From NCBI RefSeq assembly GCF_006171285.1, contig NZ_CP040889.1, forward strand, positions 186,001-250,000: 64,000 nt of DNA, in the 5' to 3' direction. How positions within the stretch are numbered: the first letter of the stretch is position 1; each line of letters opens with the position of its first letter. A program made the position numbers and the translations under genes. This DNA is from Leclercia adecarboxylata (GTDB lineage: Bacteria; Pseudomonadota; Gammaproteobacteria; Enterobacterales; Enterobacteriaceae). Below the pieces are notes generated by a model. It was not told the DNA's origin, did no database searches, and saw nothing but the letters and a program-made list of their open reading frames with translations. Below, piece after piece: positions 32,781 to 39,311 of this stretch.

Positions 32781-33502
32781 TACATGTTTTGATTGTTGAT
32801 GACGATGCCATGGTGGCCGATCTTAACCGCCAGTACGTAGACCGGGTCGAGGGATTTTGCTGCTGCGGCATTGCCACTTCCGTTGCAGAGGCTGAAGCCG
32901 TACTGCACTCCCCTGCCCGACAGGTGGATCTGATCCTGCTGGATGTCTATATGCAGCGCGACAGTGGCCTGAGCCTGCTGCCGACGATCCGCGCATCCGG
33001 GCGTAAAACGGACGTCATTATGATCACCTCGGCCTCGGACGCCACCACCCTTCAAACCGCCATGCATTACGGCGTGGTGGATTACCTGATCAAACCGTTT
33101 CAGTTTCCGCGTTTTGCCGAGGCGTTGAACGGCTGGTGCAAGAAAAAACAGCTGATGGAATCGCACCAGTATTATGAGCAGGCAGACGTTGACCGACTGC
33201 TACGCGGTGGTGCGCCGGAGCTGGCGGACAGTCGTCGCCTGCCGAAAGGGTTAACCCCTCAGACACTGCGTACATTGTGCTTATGGATTGATGCCCATCC
33301 GGGGACAGAGTTCTCGACCGACTATCTGGCGAACGCAGTCAATATCTCGCGGGTATCCTGTCGCAAATACCTGATCTGGCTGGCGCAGGTCAACATTCTG
33401 CACACCAGCATTCACTATGGCGCAACCGGCCGGCCCGTCTATCGTTATCGCCTGCGTCCAGAGCAGATTGCCCTGCTCAGACAGTATTGCCACCAGGAGT
33501 AA
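32777..33502 (+). CDS. dcuR: DcuR-type response regulator
   Basis: A 241-residue CitB-family response regulator. It has an N-terminal receiver domain with acidic pocket DDD at 8-10, phospho-acceptor Asp 56 (LILLDVYMQ) and Lys in the LIKPFQ switch region. The C-terminal part has the PKGLTPQTLRTL linker and a helix-turn-helix (about 185-215). It starts at GTG, overlapping the dcuS stop by 4 bp. In E. coli, DcuR activates dcuB, fumB and dctA; targets here are inferred. Confidence 0.9.
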   Translation: MIHVLIVDDDAMVADLNRQYVDRVEGFCCCGIATSVAEAEAVLHSPARQVDLILLDVYMQRDSGLSLLPTIRASGRKTDVIMITSASDATTLQTAMHYGVVDYLIKPFQFPRFAEALNGWCKKKQLMESHQYYEQADVDRLLRGGAPELADSRRLPKGLTPQTLRTLCLWIDAHPGTEFSTDYLANAVNISRVSCRKYLIWLAQVNILHTSIHYGATGRPVYRYRLRPEQIALLRQYCHQE

Positions 33503-33721
33503 TGTCCGTAAAACAGCCTCTTCAGGCAAACATCCTGATTTAGCTCACATATATTGTTATGAGGCGGTAAAGGGCTGTTACTTCTCGTAAGCGGAATGAT
33601 AAGGTAACCAGCGCACAGGAAGTCTGGTGAGAAGCGAGCAGAAATTCTGACGAGTAATCTGGCATTTTAACAGACCATAACCGTTCAATTTTGTTCAAGT
33701 AACGAGTTTGCGAGCAAAGCG

Positions 33722-34519
33722 ATGATTAAGTGGCCCTGGAAATCGAATGAATCCGCCCGAAGCGCGGCGCTGCCGTGGGAAGAGGCGCTGGCGATCCCCG
33801 TTCTGTCCACTTTATCGGATGAGGATAAATCGCGTCTGGTACAGCTTGCCATGCGGTTCTTACAGCAGAAACGCCTGGTGCCGCTCCAGGGTTTTGAACT
33901 CGACGATCGCAAGAGCACCCGTATTGCCCTGCTCTTTTGCCTGCCGGTACTGCAGTTGGGTATCGAGTGGCTGGACGGATTCCATGAAGTGCTGATCTAC
34001 CCGGCGCCGTTTGTGGTGGACGACGAGTGGGAGGATGACATCGGGCTGGTTCACAGTCAGCGAATGGTACAGTCCGGTCAAAGCTGGCAGCAGGGGCCGA
34101 TTATCCTCAACTGGCTGGACATTCAGGACTCCTTCGACGCATCCGGTTTCAACCTTATCATTCATGAAGTGGCCCATAAACTGGATACCCGCAACGGCGA
34201 TCGCGCCAGCGGCGTACCGTTTATCCCGTTGCGTGAAGTGGCAGGCTGGGAACACGACCTGCACGCGGCGATGAACAACATTCAGGATGAGATCGATCTG
34301 GTGGGCGAAAGCGCGGCCAGCATTGACGCCTATGCCGCCACCGATCCAGCCGAATGCTTTGCGGTGCTATCGGAATATTTCTTCAGCGCCCCCGAGCTTT
34401 TCGCCCCCCGCTTCCCGGCGCTGTGGCAGCGTTTTTGCCAGTTTTACCAGCAGGACCCGCTGCAGCGTTTGCGTGAAAATGAAGGTCCCGGCGAGGATCC
34501 CGCCACGCAAGTACACTAA
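33722..34519 (+). CDS. mtfA: Mlc-titrating metallopeptidase MtfA
   Basis: MtfA is a cytosolic zinc peptidase that binds the repressor Mlc and so derepresses ptsG. The 265 residues match the family length. The zinc motif HEVAH is at 148-152 and a downstream Glu-rich segment ([16 protein letters not shown]) carries the third ligand. The gene stands alone in front of a tRNA-Asn gene, as in E. coli. Confidence 0.97.
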   Translation: MIKWPWKSNESARSAALPWEEALAIPVLSTLSDEDKSRLVQLAMRFLQQKRLVPLQGFELDDRKSTRIALLFCLPVLQLGIEWLDGFHEVLIYPAPFVVDDEWEDDIGLVHSQRMVQSGQSWQQGPIILNWLDIQDSFDASGFNLIIHEVAHKLDTRNGDRASGVPFIPLREVAGWEHDLHAAMNNIQDEIDLVGESAASIDAYAATDPAECFAVLSEYFFSAPELFAPRFPALWQRFCQFYQQDPLQRLRENEGPGEDPATQVH

Positions 34520-34572
34520 ATCAGCAGCCTGAGTCATAATTAATCAATTGAATCAGGGCGTTGAATTTAGTG

Positions 34573-34601
34573 TTGACACAAAATAGCGAGGCCATTAATA
34601 T
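34573..34601 (+). promoter_or_regulatory. Sigma-70 promoter of tRNA-Asn copy 1
   Basis: TTGACA (34573-34578), a 17-bp spacer and TAATAT (34596-34601) are followed by a GC-rich discriminator GCGCCTCG, the arrangement expected for a stringently controlled stable-RNA promoter. Confidence 0.88.
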
Positions 34602-34619
34602 GCGCCTCGTTCACACGAT

Positions 34620-34695
34620 TCCTCTGTAGTTCAGTCGGTAGAACGGCGGACTGTTAATCCGTATGTCACTGGTTCGAGTCCAGTCAGAGGAGCCA
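34620..34695 (+). tRNA. asnT: tRNA-Asn (GUU), copy 1
   Basis: A 76-nt cloverleaf starting TCCTCTGTAGTTCAG, anticodon GTT inside GGACTGTTAATCC, T-arm GGTTCGAGTCC and an encoded CCA. The position after mtfA corresponds to E. coli asnT. It is identical to the other three copies in this window. Confidence 0.98.
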
Positions 34696-34703
34696 TATTT
34701 GAG

Positions 34704-34738
34704 AAGCCCGCTTAAGGAAACTTAAGCGGGCTTTTTGC
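34704..34738 (+). terminator. Terminator of tRNA-Asn copy 1
   Basis: A 13-base perfect stem (34704-34716 with 34721-34733) capped by a GAAA tetraloop, followed by T residues. Confidence 0.92.
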
Positions 34739-34768
34739 TTTTGCACATTTTTATCAATAAAACTCATC

Positions 34769-35071
34769 TCAAAGCGCAAAGCCGTAATGGGAGCCATCCG
34801 GCAGATCGACCTCCACACGCAGTTTGCCCCCTGCCGCCTCAACATAGCGTTTCAGGGTAGAAAGTTTTATATCACGCCCGGCCTTTTCCATACCCGCCAC
34901 CGTCGGCTGCTTCAGGCCCAGCGCCTGAGCCATTTCGTTCTGCGTTTTATTCACTTTCTCGCGCAGTTCAGCCAGATGAATATTGAGAAGCATCTCTTCC
35001 GCCAGAACAGTGGCGGCGCTAACAACCTCTGGTTTTTCCTCTGCAAGCAGCTGCTCCAGCGTTCTGCCCAT
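34769..35071 (-). CDS. HigA-type XRE antitoxin / transcriptional regulator
   Basis: A 100-residue protein with a Cro/CI helix-turn-helix at about 38-92 (LREKVNKTQNEMAQALGLKQ, then VAGMEKAGRDIKLSTLKRYV). It resembles antitoxins paired with HigB/RelE-like toxins of the Gp49 group. It lies 12 bp downstream of a toxin remnant, in the toxin-first order typical of this type. An inverted-repeat operator stands upstream of the pair. It is complete, so it may still act as a DNA-binding repressor of itself. Confidence 0.82.
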   Translation of the reverse strand: MGRTLEQLLAEEKPEVVSAATVLAEEMLLNIHLAELREKVNKTQNEMAQALGLKQPTVAGMEKAGRDIKLSTLKRYVEAAGGKLRVEVDLPDGSHYGFAL

Positions 35072-35083
35072 ATTTTACTCCTT

Positions 35084-35173
35084 TCATTTACTGTTCAGAT
35101 AAGCCGTTAATTCGCGATCGGCCAGCACGTTCAACCAACGATCAAACGTATCCGTCGTTTCAATCTTCCACAC
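35084..35173 (-). pseudogene. Remnant of a HigB/RelE-type toxin with internal deletion
   Basis: A 29-codon frame starting GTG at 35173 after GGGAGGA. Its first 17 residues (VWKIETTDTFDRWLNVL) read like the N-terminus of Gp49/HigB-type toxins, and its last 12 (ADRELTAYLNSK) read like their C-terminus. The roughly 80 residues between, including the RNase core, are gone without breaking the frame. It cannot be an active mRNA interferase. Recognition of the two ends is from memory of the family. Confidence 0.65.
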
Positions 35174-35187
35174 GAGTCCTCCCTGAT

Positions 35188-35209
35188 AATATAGGTTAAA
35201 GCCTATATT
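35188..35209. promoter_or_regulatory. Inverted-repeat operator of the toxin-antitoxin locus
   Basis: AATATAGG, six bases, CCTATATT form a perfect palindrome 15 bp upstream of the toxin-remnant start. This is the position and size of a HigA-family autorepressor operator. Confidence 0.65.
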
Positions 35210-35322
35210 GAAACTATCTTTTTTTACCGGGAAGGAGGAAGTGTGGCTGAGGGAAAATGGATGAGATTTCGCAAGAAACATCTTCATGCAATGTAACTGT
35301 GTTCATTGCTGGAAGCGACATA

Positions 35323-35345
35323 GAAAAAACCCCGCATGGCGGGGT
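35323..35345 (-). terminator. Terminator of cbl
   Basis: ACCCCGC / GCGGGGT with a three-base loop and, on the minus strand, a TTTTTT run, 9 bp after the cbl stop codon. Confidence 0.88.
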
Positions 35346-35353
35346 CGTTCAGG

Positions 35354-36304
35354 CTATATCTGGTAGTCAATCGCCGCTTCTTCCGGCTCCATCACCTGAC
35401 GTTTAATCTCATCCACCGACAGCCCGGCGTTGCAAAGTTCGATAAAGCGCCAGACATAGTTGCGCTGCAGCTGCCCCCGCTTAAGCCCAAGCCAGACGGT
35501 GTTGGCATCAAACAGGTGGCGAGTATCGAGACGTAGCAAATTCCCCTGCTCGCGCTCGCCGCCGGACTGTTCCGCCACCAGCCCGATCCCCAGCCCCAGC
35601 TCGACGTAGGTTCGGATCACGTCGGAGTCCTGGGCGCTGAGCACCACATCCGGCGTCAGCCCTTTGCGGTTAAAGGCTTCATCGATGCGGGAGCGCCCGG
35701 TGATGCCCTGGCGATAGGTGATTAATGGCCATTTGGCGATAGCCTCCAGCGTCAGCGGGGAGACCTGCGTCAGCGGATGGTCGACCGGCAGCAGCAGGCT
35801 GTGATGCCAGCGAAACCACGGGAACGCCGCCAGCAGCGGATCGTTGCTTAAGCGCTCGCTGGCGATGCCGATATCTGCCCCGCCGTTTTGCAGCAGCACT
35901 TCTATCTCCTGCGGCGTGCCCTGGATCAGCTCCAGACGCACATCCGGGAACAGCTCCCGGAAGGCCTTGATCACCGGCGGCAGGCTGTAGCGGGCCTGAG
36001 TGTGGGTGGTGGCGATGGTCAACACGCCGGAGGCATCGTTGGTGAAGAGATCAGCCAGACGGCGCACGTTGCTCGCTTCGTTCAGAATGCGTTCTGCTAT
36101 GGTCAATAGCGCCTTGCCGGGCTCGGTCATCCCCAGCAGGCGTTTGCCGCGGCGAATGAAAATCTCAATGCCCAGCTCCTCTTCCAGCTCGCGGATATGG
36201 CGGCTGACCCCCGACTGGGAGGTGTAGAGCATGTTGGCGACCTCGGTCAGGTTGTAATCCCGACGGGCCGCCTCACGGATAATTTTAAGTTGCTGGAAAT
36301 TCAC
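35354..36304 (-). CDS. cbl: LysR-type regulator Cbl
   Basis: Cbl is the CysB-like activator of sulfonate and alkyl-sulfate use (ssu, tau) during sulfate limitation. The 316-residue protein begins MNFQQLKIIREAARRDYNLT with the winged helix-turn-helix, including TSQSGVSRHIRELE at about 28-41, and is nearly collinear with E. coli Cbl. It lies downstream of nac on the same strand, so nac transcription may read into it. Confidence 0.96.
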   Translation of the reverse strand: MNFQQLKIIREAARRDYNLTEVANMLYTSQSGVSRHIRELEEELGIEIFIRRGKRLLGMTEPGKALLTIAERILNEASNVRRLADLFTNDASGVLTIATTHTQARYSLPPVIKAFRELFPDVRLELIQGTPQEIEVLLQNGGADIGIASERLSNDPLLAAFPWFRWHHSLLLPVDHPLTQVSPLTLEAIAKWPLITYRQGITGRSRIDEAFNRKGLTPDVVLSAQDSDVIRTYVELGLGIGLVAEQSGGEREQGNLLRLDTRHLFDANTVWLGLKRGQLQRNYVWRFIELCNAGLSVDEIKRQVMEPEEAAIDYQI

Positions 36305-36400
36305 GGTTCACTCCGGCGAATCTGACATGACGCTATTGTTAGAGTGTGCCCGTCGTGAGAACAAATAATAAAAACCCGCAACTTATACCTTTATGGAATA

Positions 36401-37318
36401 TCAGCTCACCAGCTGTAGCTCGCGATTCTCCAGTGACGGGCGGCTCACCAGCGACATGAGAATCTCTTTTACCGCCTGTGCCTGAGGTGACAGAGAGCCG
36501 CGAGCCGAGACGTTAAGCGACAACGGCAGGCTCATCGACGGCGAGGAGATTCTCGCCATCCAGCCGTTGGCAGCACTGGAAAGCGAGCGCGCGGCGGATT
36601 CAGGCAGGACCGTTACGCCCATCCCGCTGGCAATGGCGGCGGTCAGGGTAGATATTGAGTCGATTTCACCGATGATTTTTGCCGTCAGGCGGCGCAGAGA
36701 GAATGCCTCATCGACGCGCAAACGCACGGCGCTGTAATCGCGGGGTAAGAACAGATTCATCTCTGCTACGGCGTTTAAATCCACGCTCTGTCCCGGACAA
36801 TCCCGCGTGCCTACCAGAAAGAGATCTTCTTTCAATACCGGCTGGCTGGTGATCCCCGCCACAGGGGAACGATCGTATAGCACCGCCATATCCAGCTGCC
36901 CGCTGAGTAATTTATCGTTCAGCGCCGCGCCGCTGTTTTCGTGCAGGTAGACCAGCACCTCCGGTAGCTCTGCGCGCACTGCCTGTAATAACGGCATGGT
37001 CACAGACGAGGCCGCCGTGCCCGGCGCCAGCCCAATCGAGACCTGCCCGGTCAGCGTCTGGCCGACATTGCACACCGCAAGCTGCGCCTGCTCACACTGG
37101 CGCAAAATAGTGCGTGCATGTGTGTAGAGGATCTTGCCGGCTTCAGTTGGTGTTACGCCGCGTTTCGTGCGGATCAACAGCTGCTGATCGAGTTCACCTT
37201 CCAGAGTGGCCACTTGCTGGCTCAGTGCCGGCTGTGCGATATGCAACACTTCAGCAGCCTGGGTCAGGCTACCGATATCGACGATTTTTACGAAGTATTT
37301 CAGTCGTCTTAAGTTCAT
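36401..37318 (-). CDS. nac: Nitrogen assimilation LysR regulator Nac
   Basis: Nac couples sigma-54/NtrC nitrogen control to sigma-70 promoters (for example hut, put and ure in Klebsiella) and represses gdhA. The ATG at 37318 gives the standard 305-residue protein MNLRRLKYFVKIVDIGSLTQ; a longer frame to 37378 lies in the promoter and is rejected. The helix-turn-helix is at about 15-40 (LHIAQPALSQQVATLE). It is preceded by a sigma-54 promoter and an NtrC site. Confidence 0.97.
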   Translation of the reverse strand: MNLRRLKYFVKIVDIGSLTQAAEVLHIAQPALSQQVATLEGELDQQLLIRTKRGVTPTEAGKILYTHARTILRQCEQAQLAVCNVGQTLTGQVSIGLAPGTAASSVTMPLLQAVRAELPEVLVYLHENSGAALNDKLLSGQLDMAVLYDRSPVAGITSQPVLKEDLFLVGTRDCPGQSVDLNAVAEMNLFLPRDYSAVRLRVDEAFSLRRLTAKIIGEIDSISTLTAAIASGMGVTVLPESAARSLSSAANGWMARISSPSMSLPLSLNVSARGSLSPQAQAVKEILMSLVSRPSLENRELQLVS

Positions 37319-37373
37319 TTTGCCCCCTGTACGAAATGCGTTGCCGGTTCCGGCGCGAATGTACAGAAGGTTT

Positions 37374-37389
37374 TGCAAGATGCTTGCCA
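37374..37389 (-). promoter_or_regulatory. Sigma-54 promoter of nac
   Basis: The minus strand reads TGGCAAGCATCTTGCA, fitting TGGCAC-N5-TTGCA with GG and GC exactly 10 bp apart, 55 bp upstream of the nac ATG. Sigma-54 dependence of nac is established in Klebsiella and E. coli. Confidence 0.9.
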
Positions 37390-37506
37390 GTTTTTAAAAG
37401 AGGTCCGATATGTCCGCTAAGCGGCTGAAAATAAGGAAATCCAATTGCTGTCGCGGCTTTTGGAAGTGAAACAGCGGTTTATGATCTGCCCCATTCGGGG
37501 TATATC

Positions 37507-37523
37507 CGCACCAAAAACGTGCA
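37507..37523 (-). promoter_or_regulatory. NtrC binding site upstream of nac
   Basis: The minus strand reads TGCACGTTTTTGGTGCG, matching the NtrC palindrome TGCACY-N5-GGTGCA with one end mismatch. It lies about 120 bp upstream of the -24 element, a normal enhancer distance. I see only one such site. Confidence 0.8.
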
Positions 37524-37590
37524 AACCGCTGTGGAAAACGCCACTTTGCTGATTTTGTCAGCAAACGATACCAACAGGCGGGATCACCCT

Positions 37591-37619
37591 TTGACAAGTG
37601 CACCTGACGTCGATAATAT
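37591..37619 (+). promoter_or_regulatory. Sigma-70 promoter of tRNA-Asn copy 2
   Basis: TTGACA (37591-37596), 17 bp, TAATAT (37614-37619), then the GC-rich CGCCCCG discriminator. Confidence 0.88.
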
Positions 37620-37637
37620 GCGCCCCGTTCACACGAT

Positions 37638-37713
37638 TCCTCTGTAGTTCAGTCGGTAGAACGGCGGACTGTTAATCCGTATGTCACTGGTTCGAGTCCA
37701 GTCAGAGGAGCCA
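37638..37713 (+). tRNA. tRNA-Asn (GUU), copy 2
   Basis: A 76-nt tRNA identical to copy 1, with anticodon GTT and encoded CCA. It lies within a 139-bp segment (37621-37759) repeated exactly in inverted orientation at 48602-48740. The fimbrial operon ends 75 bp beyond it. Confidence 0.98.
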
Positions 37714-37721
37714 TATTTAAG

Positions 37722-37756
37722 AAGCCCGCTTAAGGAAACTTAAGCGGGCTTTTTGC
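37722..37756 (+). terminator. Terminator of tRNA-Asn copy 2
   Basis: Same 13-bp stem, GAAA loop and T run as after copy 1. The fimbrial pilin gene converges on it from the right. Confidence 0.9.
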
Positions 37757-37787
37757 TTTGGTATCGACAGCGCCGACACCATCGGTT

Positions 37788-38315
37788 TCACTGATACTCG
37801 AAAGAGGCCACAATCGCTGAGGAGACATCGCCAGGCATAACTTTACCTGCCTTCGAATAGACACGCGCCTGAAGCTTAAAGGTTGTATTCCCCTCTTCAA
37901 CGGCACCAATTAATGAGCTGTTATTGCTCAAAATGGCTCCCGTAGATTGCTGGGATAACTCAACTGCGGTATTGGCAGCAGCTTGAGCCGCGTTGTTTGC
38001 CCACAGCGTCGCATCTGTGCCGTCCGGGTTGCCAGTAAACGTCACTTTTACGTTAGTGGTACTAGCCGGACAACCGGTCACCGGTAAATCAAAGGTCTTC
38101 ATTGCTGAACCCGAGCCTGCCCCTTCAAAAGAGGAAGCCTGGAGGGATTGGCCCAGGTCAACGTTTAACGCATCGGAACCACCATTTAATGTAGTACAAG
38201 GAGAAGCAATTACTCTCCCGGTAATGTTGATATTAACGCTATCTGCCGCATAAATATTACCCGCAAAAAGTACAGCAGAAATAGATGCGGTCAGATAACA
38301 TAAACTTTTTTTCAT
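37788..38315 (-). CDS. Fimbrial major subunit (pilin)
   Basis: A 175-residue type 1-like pilin. The signal peptide is MKKSLCYLTASISAVLFAGN, with cleavage after IYA. Two Cys are placed for the pilin disulfide (about 41 and 80), and the alternating donor-strand N-terminus and C-terminal beta strand ending VASFEYQ carry the penultimate-Tyr chaperone motif. The start at 38315 follows AAGGTGGG; a 6-codon extension is less likely. It is the last gene of the chaperone-usher-adhesin-pilin operon and lies next to a tRNA-Asn gene. Confidence 0.88.
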   Translation of the reverse strand: MKKSLCYLTASISAVLFAGNIYAADSVNINITGRVIASPCTTLNGGSDALNVDLGQSLQASSFEGAGSGSAMKTFDLPVTGCPASTTNVKVTFTGNPDGTDATLWANNAAQAAANTAVELSQQSTGAILSNNSSLIGAVEEGNTTFKLQARVYSKAGKVMPGDVSSAIVASFEYQ

Positions 38316-38354
38316 TTTAGCCCACCTTGGCATGATGTTGAGACATTGAACATT

Positions 38355-39311
38355 TCATTGGTATGTCAGTGTCAACGTTGCGGAAGTATTAGCTTCGCCG
38401 ACGGTGACGGTTTTTCTGGTTTGGTAATAACGGGCAGTAAGAGGAAAGGCTTCTTTTCCGCCGCTGGATGTTTTTAATGCAAGCCTGGAATTAATAACGA
38501 GTGGTTTACCGTCATATAATAATTGCACTCCAACGCCTTGCGCGATATTCGTACCTCCTTGATTATTTAAGGCCATTACGCTGGCATCGCTGACATCCGG
38601 ATTCTGTTGCCCGTTCAGCGTGACATTTATATTGGCGGAACCATCACAATCTAATCCGAGATTCTGGGTACTGGTTTTTGCCGGAGTAAATCCTGTAGTT
38701 GTACCAAAATCTGCTTTTGAAACATTGCCTATCGGAAACGTTAAATTAGGCGTAGTCACTGAACATGCAACCTGGGTTATACTCCCACCCGTCATGTTTA
38801 TTCTCACTACCGTAATGTCTGATACCGTCCAGGTGCCAATGAGTCCGGTACTTAACTGACCAGACTGAATATCACCCGTTTTTATCAACTTATAGATAAT
38901 CGGGGGGAGTCTTACAGATGCCAATGGCGTATTATCAGTGGACGCTGGATTGTCAAGATATCCCCATGCAAGATCGACAGATATCGCTACGCCAGGAATA
39001 TTGGTCGCATAAGCATGATTAATTGATGTTGGTACGCCACCAAGATAAAGCATCTTATAATAATTAGTGTTGATATCGCCATTACAGCCCAGCAACATTG
39101 AACCCGCCGCCGTTGAGTCTGAATATATTACTGTTCCAACGGGCACATCTCTTTGCACGGTAACGTTATCAGGTGAAAAGCTCAGATTTTGCGTTCCCTG
39201 CCCGGAAACAAATGAACAATCAGCAAAAGCATTAAAACTGAAGCACCAAAATATCATTATCATTAAGGCACCAACGCGTTTATAGCCGATAAATTTATTT
39301 GCATATTTCAT
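38355..39311 (-). CDS. Fimbrial tip adhesin
   Basis: A 318-residue secreted protein with a hydrophobic signal segment ending FNAFA near residue 30. An N-terminal receptor-binding-like half follows, and a C-terminal pilin domain (from about 185: VACSVTTPNLTFPIGNVSKA) ends in the beta strand SATLTLTYQ. This two-domain layout is that of tip adhesins such as FimH. The ligand cannot be inferred. It overlaps the usher end by 17 bp. Base composition is visibly more AT-rich than the flanking core genes. Confidence 0.82.
   Translation of the reverse strand: MKYANKFIGYKRVGALMIMIFWCFSFNAFADCSFVSGQGTQNLSFSPDNVTVQRDVPVGTVIYSDSTAAGSMLLGCNGDINTNYYKMLYLGGVPTSINHAYATNIPGVAISVDLAWGYLDNPASTDNTPLASVRLPPIIYKLIKTGDIQSGQLSTGLIGTWTVSDITVVRINMTGGSITQVACSVTTPNLTFPIGNVSKADFGTTTGFTPAKTSTQNLGLDCDGSANINVTLNGQQNPDVSDASVMALNNQGGTNIAQGVGVQLLYDGKPLVINSRLALKTSSGGKEAFPLTARYYQTRKTVTVGEANTSATLTLTYQ

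Larger units (their letters stand above)
37621..37759 (+). repeat. 139-bp inverted repeat, left copy (tRNA-Asn and terminator)
   Basis: The sequence from CGCCCCG upstream of the tRNA to the TTTGCTTT region after its terminator is identical to the reverse complement of 48602-48740 by direct reading. The two copies flank 10.8 kb with the fimbrial operon, erfK, shiA, amn and the aminopeptidase gene. Confidence 0.88.
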
